From an uncultured Eubacteriales bacterium (lineage in GTDB: Bacteria; Bacillota; Clostridia; Christensenellales; UBA1242), in NCBI GenBank assembly GCA_948787875.1, contig CAQFKO010000001.1, positions 1 to 64,000 on the forward strand: a DNA stretch of 64,000 bases. The letters are read 5' to 3'. Under the pieces are notes generated by a model that did not search any database, had not been told where the DNA came from, and saw only the letters and a list, made by a program, of their open reading frames with translations. Shown here piece by piece: positions 1-8,453 of the stretch. The translations under genes and the position numbers were made by a program. How positions within the stretch are numbered: position 1 is the stretch's first letter; the number at the start of each line of letters is the position of its first letter.

Positions 1-96
1 TATCTCTGCTATTAATGTGGTCTGCTAATATTCTTGGCTACATATTTATGTATGAGAACTATATATTTATTTGTTTATTTTTGTTTGACATAAAAA

Positions 97-117
97 ATAG
101 GCACTGCTAGTGCCTAT
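97..117 (-). terminator. Intrinsic terminator of ileS
   Basis: An inverted repeat (ATAGGCACT/AGTGCCTAT with a 3-nt loop) lies 24 bp past the ileS stop. On the minus strand it is followed by a T-run. The plus strand also has a T-rich tail, so it may stop transcription from both sides. The first 96 bases of the window show no convincing gene. Confidence 0.75.
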
Positions 118-140
118 CTTTTTATTTTTAATAATTATTT

Positions 141-3100
141 TTAACTTTTTTTCAGAACTATTTCAACCTCTTCTCCATTAAGGTCAAGTTTTGTTCCGTT
201 GCTTGCGTTTCCGACCTCAAAACTATCGGCAAGCGTGCTACTCATAATCATATTTTTATATTTTTCTAAAACCAAATTTGTTTCTGTTGAAGCATTTGCA
301 ACAATAGAAATATGATCTGTCACCTCAAAACCGCTATCTTTTCTTGTGGCTTGAATTTTGCTGATAAGTTCACGCACAAGTCCAAGTTCTTTTAGCTCTT
401 CGGTAAGTTCTGTGTTTAAAACAACTGTTATTTTTCCATCTCCCTCAGAGGTAAAGCCCTCTTTGCTGATTGGCAAAATCAAAATATCTTCTTTTGAAAG
501 TTCAACCGAAACTCCGTTTGCTTCAAAAGAAACAGTTTTTCCGCTATTAACAGTATCAACACAAGTTGTTGCATCACAAGTTGCCAAATAATTTCTTATT
601 GCACCGATTGCCGAGCCATATTTTGGTCCAAGAACCTTTAACTGAGGCTTTAACTCATAATTTAGATATTCCCTTGCATCATGCTTAAATATAACATTTT
701 GAACATTGAGTTCGTCTTTGATAAGTTCTATAAGTTCAGCAGAAAGTTCAATTTTTTCTGCGGTTGCAACAATGATTTCAGAAAGTGGCTGTCTGTTTTT
801 AAAGTTAGATGCATTTCTTGCACTTCTTCCAAGCACAACAATTTCCAAAACCGTTTCCATTCCTTTGTTTAGCTGTTCGTCAATCAGGCTCTCTTCTGCA
901 ATCGGAAAGTCACAAAGGTGAACACTTATCGGTGCATTTTTATCAACACTGCAAACAATATTTTGATAAATTTGTTCAGCAATTGCGGGAACAAACGGAG
1001 CACACAGTCTTGACAACCCATCTAAGCAATAAAACAAGGTTGTAAATGCTGCGGTCTTATCCTCTGTTTCTCCACTAACCCAAAATCTTTCACGACTTCT
1101 TCTGACATACCAATTAGAAAGACTATCAACAAACTCAACAATCTGCCTTGCCGGCTCTGTTGTAACATAATCGGCAAGATAACCGTCAACACTCTTTGCC
1201 AATTTATTGAATTCGGAAACAATCCACCTATCCATAAGCGAAAGTTTAACATCTTGAATTTTATGTTTTGTTCCGTCAAACTTGTCAATTTCTGCATATA
1301 GCACATAAAAAGCATAGGTATTCCAAAGCGTACCCATAAACTTACGCTGAAAATCCTCTAAGGTCTCTGCATTAAAGTTTGTAGAAATCCATGGAGCATT
1401 TGAAATATAAAAATACCATCTTGCCGCATCTGAACCCGAGCTGTCAAACACTTCCCAAGGCGTAACGGAGTTTCCAAGGCTCTTGCTCATTTTTTTGCCG
1501 AATTTGTCGTTAACCAAACCAAGTGGAAGACAACGCTTATAAGGAGCTTTTCCAAAAAGCAAAGTATTAACGGCAAGCATTGAATAAAACCAACCACGAG
1601 TTTGATCCATTCCCTCGCTTATAAACTCAGCAGGAAAAGTTTTGTTAAACAGCTCTTTGTTTTCAAACGGATAATGAAGTTGTGCAAAAGGCATACTTCC
1701 GCTATCGTACCAACAATCCAAAACCTCAGGCGTGCGGTGCATGGTTTTTCCGCATTCCTTGCACGCAAAGGTAATTTCGTCAACAAAAGGCTTATGCAAA
1801 TCAATTTCCGCATTTTTGTCGATTCCGCCAAGTTCTTTAAGTTCTTCAATGCTTCCAACTGTGTGAATATGCCCGTTTTCGCATACCCAAAACGGAAGCG
1901 GGGTTCCCCAATATCTGTTTCTTGCAATATCCCAATCGATAAGCGAACGCAAAAATCCGCCCATTCGTCCTTCACCGATAGTATCAGGACGCCAATCTAC
2001 CTTTGAATTATTATCAATAAGTTGGTCTTTAAGAGCAGTGGTCTTAATAAACCAACTGCTTCTTGCATAATAAATTAGCGGTGTTTTGCATCTCCAACAG
2101 AATGGATAAGAGTGAACATGAGGCATTTCTTTCAAAAGTTTTCCAGATTGCTTTAAGTCCGAAATAATAAGTGCATCAGCATCTTTAACAAACCTTCCCG
2201 CAAAAGAGGCTGTTTCTTTGCTCATGTTTCCGTTTTCGTCAACAAGTTGAACAAATGGCAAATTATATTCTCTTCCCACTTTGTTATCGTCTTCACCAAA
2301 CGCAGGAGCAATATGAACAATTCCTGTGCCGTCCGTAAGAGTAACATAATCAGCAAGAGTAATTAGCCAAGCTTTTCCTTCATGTTTATCTTTTACAAAA
2401 TCAAACAGTGGCTCATAAAAACGGCGTTCAAACTCTTTTCCCTTTTTTGTATAAACCTTTTTTATTTCCTCGTCTGCAAAAAGTGTAGGAATAAGCGCAT
2501 CTGCCATAATATAAAACTCTTCGCCATCACCCACACTAAACTTTGTGTAATCTTCTTTTGCATTCATACAAAGAGCAACATTAGACGGCAAAGTCCATGG
2601 AGTTGTTGTCCAAGCAAGATAATATGTGTTTTCTTCGTCAAGTGCCTTAAACTTAACAAAAACAGTACGATCTTTTACATCTTGATAACCCTGAGCAACC
2701 TCGTGGCTAGAAAGTGAAGTTGCACATCTTGGGCAATAAGGCACAATTCTGTGGCCTTTGTAAACCAAGCCTTTTTTAGCTAGTTCAGACAAACTCCACC
2801 ACTCGCTTTCAATATAGTCATTGGTATAAGTTACATAAGCATCTGTGGTATCAACTGAATAGCCCATACGGTCAGAAAACTTTTCCCACATATCCTTGTA
2901 TTTCCAAACGCTTTCGCGACACATTTTGATAAACGGCTCAATACCAAACTTTTCAATATCTTGTTTTCCCGTAGAACCGATAATTTTTTCAACTTCAAGC
3001 TCAACAGGAAGACCGTGGGTATCCCACCCTGCTTTACGAAGAATATTTTTGCCCTTCATTGTGTTATAACGCAAAAAAACATCTTTTATTGTTCGGGTCA

Positions 3101-3278
3101 AAACGTGGCCGATATGAGGCTTTCCGTTAGCGGTTGGAGGTCCTTCATAAAAGGTATAAAACTCGCCGTCTTTGTTTTTTTCAATCATTTTTTTGATTAA
3201 ATCATTGTCTTTCCAAAACTTAACAACTTCTGTTTCCCTTTCTGCAAAATTCAATTTGCTGTCCACTTTTTTATACAT
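141..3278 (-). CDS. ileS: Isoleucyl-tRNA synthetase
   Basis: Charges tRNA-Ile with isoleucine in the cytoplasm. The 1045-residue protein has the class I signatures: PHIGH at about residues 54-58 and KMSKS at about 594-598. The CP1 editing domain is recognisable from TTTPWTLPSN and GTGIVHIAPAFGEDD. Cys pairs (CPRC, CWRC, CKEC) suggest zinc sites. Its length and the HGLPVE-type segment resemble type 2 (eukaryote-like) IleRS more than the shorter type 1 form; that sub-type call is family knowledge applied by eye. The ATG is preceded by AAGGAG at normal spacing. It is transcribed alone from a sigma-A promoter through a T-box leader and ends at a hairpin terminator, so expression should respond to uncharged tRNA-Ile. 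Confidence 0.98.
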   Translation of the reverse strand: MYKKVDSKLNFAERETEVVKFWKDNDLIKKMIEKNKDGEFYTFYEGPPTANGKPHIGHVLTRTIKDVFLRYNTMKGKNILRKAGWDTHGLPVELEVEKIIGSTGKQDIEKFGIEPFIKMCRESVWKYKDMWEKFSDRMGYSVDTTDAYVTYTNDYIESEWWSLSELAKKGLVYKGHRIVPYCPRCATSLSSHEVAQGYQDVKDRTVFVKFKALDEENTYYLAWTTTPWTLPSNVALCMNAKEDYTKFSVGDGEEFYIMADALIPTLFADEEIKKVYTKKGKEFERRFYEPLFDFVKDKHEGKAWLITLADYVTLTDGTGIVHIAPAFGEDDNKVGREYNLPFVQLVDENGNMSKETASFAGRFVKDADALIISDLKQSGKLLKEMPHVHSYPFCWRCKTPLIYYARSSWFIKTTALKDQLIDNNSKVDWRPDTIGEGRMGGFLRSLIDWDIARNRYWGTPLPFWVCENGHIHTVGSIEELKELGGIDKNAEIDLHKPFVDEITFACKECGKTMHRTPEVLDCWYDSGSMPFAQLHYPFENKELFNKTFPAEFISEGMDQTRGWFYSMLAVNTLLFGKAPYKRCLPLGLVNDKFGKKMSKSLGNSVTPWEVFDSSGSDAARWYFYISNAPWISTNFNAETLEDFQRKFMGTLWNTYAFYVLYAEIDKFDGTKHKIQDVKLSLMDRWIVSEFNKLAKSVDGYLADYVTTEPARQIVEFVDSLSNWYVRRSRERFWVSGETEDKTAAFTTLFYCLDGLSRLCAPFVPAIAEQIYQNIVCSVDKNAPISVHLCDFPIAEESLIDEQLNKGMETVLEIVVLGRSARNASNFKNRQPLSEIIVATAEKIELSAELIELIKDELNVQNVIFKHDAREYLNYELKPQLKVLGPKYGSAIGAIRNYLATCDATTCVDTVNSGKTVSFEANGVSVELSKEDILILPISKEGFTSEGDGKITVVLNTELTEELKELGLVRELISKIQATRKDSGFEVTDHISIVANASTETNLVLEKYKNMIMSSTLADSFEVGNASNGTKLDLNGEEVEIVLKKS

Positions 3279-3330
3279 AACTTATTCTCCTTAAAAATAT
3301 TTTTGAAAAGTGCATAATAAAAGCAAAAAA

Positions 3331-3560
3331 GGCTTTCAGGCAAAATATAAGAACTTGCCTAAAAGCCAATAGTTACCACTTATATTTTAGTATGCACCAA
3401 CATGCACCACCTTTTTAACGGTCAGTCCCCGAAGAAAACTAATAACAAAAAATTGCTTTCATCTTCTCTGCTCGATTGGTGATACTTTTTTGGTTTTACT
3501 TATTTGCTTTCACCAACCGCAAACTCTCTAAAAGATATTATCCAAAAAGCGTGTCCAATC
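3331..3560 (-). promoter_or_regulatory. T-box leader (tRNA-Ile sensing) of ileS
   Basis: Read on the minus strand, stem I closes with GATTGG (3555-3560) against CCAATC (3474-3479). The distal module is an AGAGAG bulge plus a GGTTGGTGAAA loop on a TTTGC/GCAAA stem (3506-3529). The likely specifier is ATC (Ile) at 3481-3483, just above the basal stem. The antiterminator is clear: ATATAAG (3379-3385) and AACT (3371-3374) flank the bulge TGGT (3375-3378) and pair with AGTT/CTTATAT (3345-3355). TGGT complements the ACCA end of tRNA-Ile. The competing terminator (3331-3367) pairs GGCTTTTAGGCAA with TTGCCTGAAAGCC and is followed by six Ts. Confidence 0.9.
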
Positions 3561-3590
3561 TCAAACGCATTTTTATTAAGTTATAGCATT

Positions 3591-3619
3591 ATTATAAAAT
3601 CAATATTTGTTTTTGTCAA
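3591..3619 (-). promoter_or_regulatory. Sigma-A promoter of ileS
   Basis: Perfect consensus boxes TTGACA and TATAAT separated by 17 bp, just upstream of the T-box leader. Confidence 0.9.
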
Positions 3620-3697
3620 TATTTTAAACGCTTTAAAAAAATAATTTTAAAATTTCTGTAAAGAAAACAAATAAATATCAAACCCATAAAAAAGCTT

Positions 3698-3741
3698 GTA
3701 AATCCCCAAAAAATAAGGTGTTATGTTTGTCATAACACCTC
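3698..3741 (-). terminator. Conserved terminator cassette, copy 1 (end of murC)
   Basis: A 10-bp stem AGGTGTTATG/CATAACACCT with a 5-nt loop (3716-3740) lies 22 bp past the murC stop. On the minus strand it is followed by TTATTTTTTGGGG. The hairpin and the sequence beyond its T-run recur at 18160-18195 (dinB) and 61975-62012 (marR). Loop bases differ among copies. Confidence 0.8.
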
Positions 3742-3762
3742 AAATTAATAATAAATATTTTT

Positions 3763-5136
3763 TTAAAACATCTTAGCCAAATGTTCGATTGTGCCAGCGC
3801 CCAATATCAAAACAATATCGTCTGCCCTTGCAACAGAAAATATATTTTTAAAAACCTCATCAAAAGTTTTAACAAAACTTACATCTTTAACATATTTTTT
3901 TGTCTCTTCGGCAAGCACATCTGCCTCATAACCTTCCGACAAATCTTCTCTTGCCGAATAAGCCGGGCAAAAAATAGAAATATCACAGCCCCTAAAAGCC
4001 TCTGCAAATTCACCAAGCAAAAACTTTGTTCGCGAATATGTGTGAGGTTCAAAAACAGTTATTATTCTTCCCTTTCCGTTAGTAAACTCTTTTGCAACCT
4101 CAACCATCTTTTTTATTTGAACGGGGTGATGCGCATAATCATGAAAGACCGTTGCACCGTTGGCATTGCCAACAACTTGACATCTTCGCCTTGTGCCCGA
4201 AAAACCCTCTAATGCTTCTTTAATGTAAGAAAAGTCTATATCAAATACAATGCCCACAAGCATTGCCGCAAGTGCATTTAAAATGTTATGCTTCCCCACA
4301 ATATTTAATTTTATCTCGTCAAAACAATAGCCCATAAAAGTTGGATTAAAGGCATAAAAACCATTTTTGTATTGGTGAATGTTAGTTGCTCCGATTTCCG
4401 CTTGGTCGCAAAGTCCAAAGGTTGTAGTATCGTCTTCGTTAATCAAATTTTTGGAATTTTTGTCGTCAGCGCAAATAATGCTAATGCCTCCACACCTTTT
4501 TCCGTCAACAAATTTTTTGAAAGAACTTTTTACTCCTTCAATTGAACCAAAATAATCAAGGTGGTCGCCATCAACATTAAGCACTATTGCAACATCGGGC
4601 TTAATATATAAAAAGTTATCTTTGTATTCGCATGCCTCAGTAATAAAAACCTTGTCGCTTCCAAGTCTGTAATTGGAATTTGTGCTACAAAGAGTTCCGC
4701 CTATATGAAAAGTGGGATCAAGCCCTGCTTTTAAAAATATCTCCGCAATCATAGCGGTTGCAGTGGTTTTTCCATGACTTCCGGCAATCGCAATCACATT
4801 TCTATAAAGCGATGCAACATACCCCAAAAGTTCCGCACGCCTGAATATAAGCAAATTATGTTCTTTTGCAAAAACAAGTTCGTCGTTATCATCATGAATA
4901 GCCGAAGAATAAACAACAACATCAGCATTCTTTAAATTAACTTTGTTATGCCCTTTAAAAACAGTTATTCCCTTTTCTTTCAAAATTTCAGTTTCGTCGT
5001 TATCGGCAAGATCACTGCCCTGAACATAAATTCCCCAAGAATCAAGCATTTGAGCAAGTGCGCTCATGCTTATTCCTCCAATACCAATAAAGTGAAATCT
5101 TTTATTTTTTAAACTTTTCAAATCAAAATTTTCCAT
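3763..5136 (-). CDS. murC: UDP-N-acetylmuramate--L-alanine ligase
   Basis: ATP-dependent addition of L-Ala to UDP-MurNAc, the first peptide step of peptidoglycan precursor synthesis in the cytoplasm. The 457-residue protein has an N-terminal Rossmann GIGGISMS motif, the Mur-ligase P-loop GSHGKTT (119-125), the EACEY and NVDGDHLD substrate motifs, and HDYAHHP near the start of the C-terminal domain. Length and motif order are normal. There is no Shine-Dalgarno site before the ATG. Instead TATATT (5143-5148) ends 6 nt upstream, as expected for a leaderless mRNA, although the -35 (TTCAAC) is weak. The gene stands alone and ends at the conserved terminator cassette. Confidence 0.97.
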   Translation of the reverse strand: MENFDLKSLKNKRFHFIGIGGISMSALAQMLDSWGIYVQGSDLADNDETEILKEKGITVFKGHNKVNLKNADVVVYSSAIHDDNDELVFAKEHNLLIFRRAELLGYVASLYRNVIAIAGSHGKTTATAMIAEIFLKAGLDPTFHIGGTLCSTNSNYRLGSDKVFITEACEYKDNFLYIKPDVAIVLNVDGDHLDYFGSIEGVKSSFKKFVDGKRCGGISIICADDKNSKNLINEDDTTTFGLCDQAEIGATNIHQYKNGFYAFNPTFMGYCFDEIKLNIVGKHNILNALAAMLVGIVFDIDFSYIKEALEGFSGTRRRCQVVGNANGATVFHDYAHHPVQIKKMVEVAKEFTNGKGRIITVFEPHTYSRTKFLLGEFAEAFRGCDISIFCPAYSAREDLSEGYEADVLAEETKKYVKDVSFVKTFDEVFKNIFSVARADDIVLILGAGTIEHLAKMF

Positions 5137-5214
5137 ACTTTAAATATATGAATTTATTTAAAAAAAGTTGAATATATTTGGTTTTAAGATTTATAAAATT
5201 TAAAAAAGTCGATA

Positions 5215-5243
5215 TTGACATTTTCAAAAAAGTGTGTTAAATT
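5215..5243 (+). promoter_or_regulatory. Sigma-A promoter of the 243-aa gene
   Basis: TTGACA, 17 bp, TAAATT. Its position rules out a start codon at 5234 and favours the ATG at 5267 behind AAAGGAGAT. Confidence 0.7.
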
Positions 5244-5266
5244 ATATATGTAAAGGAGATAATACT

Positions 5267-5998
5267 ATGGCAACTTTTACAAATTATGAAGCACAACAAA
5301 TATATAACACTTTAAGAAGAAAAGAATTAAATATCAGTGGCATAACGGGATATGGTTATGAGTTTAACACAAATTGCAAGCTTACCGTTAATGATGCCGA
5401 TGAGCCTGCAATTTATGAAAATTTTATTGTAGCCGACTTTATTGACCTACATAATTTAAAATACAAACAAGCAGACGTTTATGCTCAATTAAACATGGAT
5501 ATTTTGGATATTAATGATCTTGAAAACGCACTTTATATTGACACAATAAAAGTTGACGGAAGAACAATTTGTGAAAACGAAGATTTTAATAATATAAAAA
5601 GAACGGTTCTAGAAGCAAAAAGAATAAGAGAAAGAAAATTAAGATCAACAGGTCAATTAATTGAGCCAACAGATAAAAAAGATTTTGTTACCGAAGCAAT
5701 AAACAAATATAACGGAAAGCTTATTGCAATCAAAAACACAAGCAAATATGCAACAACAGACAACGTAGGAGTTTTGATTGGTTGTGAAAAGTATGCAAAA
5801 AACGGAGCTCCCGTTGTTGCACTGCTTGACGGACTAAAATCAAAAACTTGCACAATAGGCACTGAATCTACACTATTTTCAGTTCACCCTAGCGGAAAAA
5901 TGAGATTGGTTGAATCAAGCGGAAATGTAACCCGCCTAAGAGAAAAAATCGCAGATAGAATAAAGAAATTCAGTGGTGGCGGATTCGGAAGATTTTAA
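5267..5998 (+). CDS. Hypothetical protein, 243 aa
   Basis: I do not recognise a family. The start is the ATG at 5267, which has a strong AAAGGAGAT site; an upstream in-frame ATG lies too close to the promoter. The protein is soluble, has no signal peptide or membrane segment, and is rich in Lys, Asn and Asp. A basic central helix-like stretch (about residues 105-135) separates an N-terminal half from a C-terminal half with VGVLIGCEKYAKNGAPVVALL. The protein ends in a Gly-rich tail (SGGGFGRF). It has its own promoter and a shared terminator, so it is a single-gene unit. Codon use looks like its neighbours. Confidence 0.8.
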   Translation: MATFTNYEAQQIYNTLRRKELNISGITGYGYEFNTNCKLTVNDADEPAIYENFIVADFIDLHNLKYKQADVYAQLNMDILDINDLENALYIDTIKVDGRTICENEDFNNIKRTVLEAKRIRERKLRSTGQLIEPTDKKDFVTEAINKYNGKLIAIKNTSKYATTDNVGVLIGCEKYAKNGAPVVALLDGLKSKTCTIGTESTLFSVHPSGKMRLVESSGNVTRLREKIADRIKKFSGGGFGRF

Positions 5999-6030
5999 AC
6001 TAAAACTATTATTTTTAATTAAACTCACAA

Positions 6031-6060
6031 AAAAGCTTTATCAAAATTGATAAAGCTTTT
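6031..6060. terminator. Bidirectional terminator between convergent genes
   Basis: A 12-bp stem AAAAGCTTTATC/GATAAAGCTTTT with a 6-nt loop and T-rich tails on both strands. It serves the 243-aa gene (+) and the hydrolase gene (-). Confidence 0.8.
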
Positions 6061-6067
6061 TTTATTA

Positions 6068-6619
6068 TTATATTTTTAAAATTTCACTCAGCAATTCCTC
6101 AAAGGTTGAATAACCAGACTCATCATTAAAATGCCCTGCATTTTTTACTAAACAAACCTTAGCATTAATATTTTTTGAAAACTCGTCTAATAAGCAATAT
6201 GGAACATAAGGGTCATTATCAGATAAAAAGCATACCCTATGTTCACAAAGTACTTCAAATCCATTTAAGTCTTTTAAAAAGAATGTTTTATTAACTTTGT
6301 CATAATCAGGAATATTTATAAATCCATTAAACCCGCTTATGCTGAATAAGGCTTTAATATTGATTTTATTTTGCAACAAATATTTTATAATAAAAATAGG
6401 TGCAATACTTCTTCCAATAAAAATAGAATCATTGTTTATTTCACTTTTATATTTATCTAAAACTCTGCACCAAGCATCATAATTTTGTTTTTCCTCACCG
6501 ATAGGAAAATCTAATGCAAAAACCTCATGATCCGCCCCCTCTAACTTCGATTTAAGCCAAGGAATATAATGCTCTTTTGAAGACCCAAAACTTCCATGAA
6601 CAATAAAATAATTTTTCAT
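6068..6619 (-). CDS. RBBP9/YdeN-type serine hydrolase
   Basis: Small alpha/beta hydrolase, 183 aa, the usual length for the RBBP9/YdeN family. The N-terminus has HGSFGSSKEHYIPWL, which matches the family's HG..G....W start. The nucleophile elbow is GRSIA, with Ser as nucleophile in a variant of GxSxG. Asp is in SDNDPYVPY and His in NAGHFN, completing a Ser-Asp-His triad. The substrate is unknown. The start has AAGGAGAAAAA upstream. It stands alone between a terminator and an A+T-rich gap. Confidence 0.85.
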   Translation of the reverse strand: MKNYFIVHGSFGSSKEHYIPWLKSKLEGADHEVFALDFPIGEEKQNYDAWCRVLDKYKSEINNDSIFIGRSIAPIFIIKYLLQNKINIKALFSISGFNGFINIPDYDKVNKTFFLKDLNGFEVLCEHRVCFLSDNDPYVPYCLLDEFSKNINAKVCLVKNAGHFNDESGYSTFEELLSEILKI

Positions 6620-6857
6620 TTTTTCTCCTTATTGTTTTTATATTAATATAAAAATTTTTGTTTGCATAACAGTTTAAATACAACAAACCCTTAATTAATA
6701 GTTTTAATATAAGCATTTTGGCAAAATATAAAATAAACTGATTTTAACAACACAAATAACGATTTTTTTCTTAAATATAACTTGTTATGCCACACATAGC
6801 ACCTTAATTTTTCGGCATTCACGCAATATATTTAATTATTAAATATAAAAGCATTTA
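6620..6857. other. A+T-rich intergenic region with a degenerate hairpin
   Basis: No open frame of note. At 6781-6820 the plus strand reads an imperfect hairpin (TTATG..CATAG with flanking pairs) followed by CCTTAATTTTTCGGCATTC. This resembles a decayed copy of the conserved terminator cassette seen at 3698, 18160 and 61975. The TTTTCGGCATTCA segment recurs at about 36235. Confidence 0.4.
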
Positions 6858-8453
6858 TTACTTAGTCAAATAATCTATTACTTTTTCAGCACACTTTATT
6901 CCGTCCGCCGCACTAGATGTTATTCCGCCGGCAAACCCCGCACCCTCTCCTGCAACAAAAAGTCCGATTGTTTTTGTCATTAAATTTTCGTCTCGGTCTA
7001 TCTGAACAGGTGCACTTGACCTGCTTTCAACCCCTATCAAAAGATTGTTGTCAGAAGCGAATCCGTTTATCTTTTTGTTAAATTGTGGAAGTGCAAGTCT
7101 TAAACTTTCTGCAATAAAATCAGGCAAACACTTAGACAAATCGGCAATTGTTATGTTTGGCAAATAAGTTGAATTTATTTCAAACTCACCACCGTTTAAT
7201 GTTGGATTTTTTTCTTCATTCAAAAAATCTTTAACAGTTTCTGCGGGTGCATTATAATTTCTTCCACCAAGTTCAAAAGCAAGTTTTTCATATTTTCGCT
7301 GAAACTCTGCACCTGCGAGCACATCGTCTGAACCAAAGTCAGATGGAACAACATTAACCAAAACTGCACTGTTTGCATTTTTTCCGTCACGGGCAAACTT
7401 GCTCATTCCGTTTGTAACAACTGTGCCCTCTTCGGAAGAAGAAGCAACAACCTCTCCGCCCGGACACATACAAAATGTAAATACTGACCTTCCGTTTGGA
7501 AGATGCACGGCAAGTTTGTAATTAGCCGCAGGAAGATTTTTGTCACGACTTCCAAACTGCGCAAAATTAATTTCTTCTTGGCTTTGCTCAATTCTGACGC
7601 CAAGTGCAAAAGGTTTTTGACGCATCAAAACTTTGTTGGCATTTAAAAGTTTATAGGTTTCAATAGCGCTGTGCCCAACTGCCAAAATAAGTGAGGAAGT
7701 AAAAATTTTTATCGGTTTATTTAAAGCCAAATCTGTTGAAATAACACACGAAATTTTTTGATTTACGGTTTCATAGCTGTCAAAGTGAGTGTTAAACAAA
7801 ACCTCGCCACCAAGCGAAATTATTTTTTCTCTGATATTTTTAACGACGCACTTTAACTTATCACTGCCAATATGCGGCGTGTATTCATAAAAAATTTCTT
7901 TTGGTGCTCCCGCCAAAATAAATTCGTTTATACACTTTTTTGTATAACTGTTGCTAATGTTAGAGGTCAACTTTCCGTCCGAAAATGTGCCTGCTCCGCC
8001 CTCGCCGAACTGAACATTTGAAAACTTATTAAGTTTTCTGTTTTTCCAAAACTCGTCAACATCAACTTGCCTTTCGTCAACGGGTTTTCCTTGCTCCAAA
8101 ATAATAGGCCTAAGACCCGCCAGCGCAAGAGTTAATCCCGCAAACATTCCACTTGGGCCAAAACCGATAATCACAGGTCTGTCACCTAAATAATTCTCAC
8201 ACTTTGCAACCTCTATTCCCAAATGGTCAACTTCAATATCTATTAAATTTTTAAACTTGTTTTCTGACTTTAACACAGCTGCAACTTGAAGCACAATAAA
8301 AACATTTGGCTTTTTTCTTGCATCTAAACTTTCTTTTATAATTTCAAACTCAACAATTTCTTCACGAAAAATATTATATTTTTTCTTTATTGCACAAAAA
8401 ATATCTTCTTCATTATAATTTAATTTAACTTTAAGTTCTGACAAAAGTTTCAT
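6858..8453 (-). CDS. FAD-dependent oxidoreductase, COG2509 type
   Basis: Predicted cytoplasmic flavoprotein of unknown substrate, 531 aa. Residues 1-90 form a small alpha/beta region. The FAD Rossmann motif IGFGPSGMFAGL follows at about residue 97. FGEGGAGTFSDGKL and the C-terminal VAGEGAGFAGGITSSAADG match the COG2509 family of FAD-dependent dehydrogenases. The ATG overlaps the stop of the upstream ABC gene by one base (TAATG), so the two are translationally coupled. This pairing does not reveal the reaction. The product name is secure only at family level. Confidence 0.9.
   Translation of the reverse strand: MKLLSELKVKLNYNEEDIFCAIKKKYNIFREEIVEFEIIKESLDARKKPNVFIVLQVAAVLKSENKFKNLIDIEVDHLGIEVAKCENYLGDRPVIIGFGPSGMFAGLTLALAGLRPIILEQGKPVDERQVDVDEFWKNRKLNKFSNVQFGEGGAGTFSDGKLTSNISNSYTKKCINEFILAGAPKEIFYEYTPHIGSDKLKCVVKNIREKIISLGGEVLFNTHFDSYETVNQKISCVISTDLALNKPIKIFTSSLILAVGHSAIETYKLLNANKVLMRQKPFALGVRIEQSQEEINFAQFGSRDKNLPAANYKLAVHLPNGRSVFTFCMCPGGEVVASSSEEGTVVTNGMSKFARDGKNANSAVLVNVVPSDFGSDDVLAGAEFQRKYEKLAFELGGRNYNAPAETVKDFLNEEKNPTLNGGEFEINSTYLPNITIADLSKCLPDFIAESLRLALPQFNKKINGFASDNNLLIGVESRSSAPVQIDRDENLMTKTIGLFVAGEGAGFAGGITSSAADGIKCAEKVIDYLTK

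Noticed and set aside
3..110. Possible C-terminal end of a plus-strand membrane protein running in from the left edge
   Set aside because: The frame ends inside the ileS terminator hairpin, is short and A+T-rich, and shows no recognisable motif.
141..3200. Several long open frames on the opposite strand of ileS
   Set aside because: They are shadows of the ileS frame with poor codon use and no ribosome sites; the same applies to frames opposite mfd, clpB, pgk, dinB and other large genes.
5234..5266. Upstream in-frame ATG for the 243-aa gene
   Set aside because: It overlaps the promoter -10 region, and the ATG at 5267 has a much better ribosome site.
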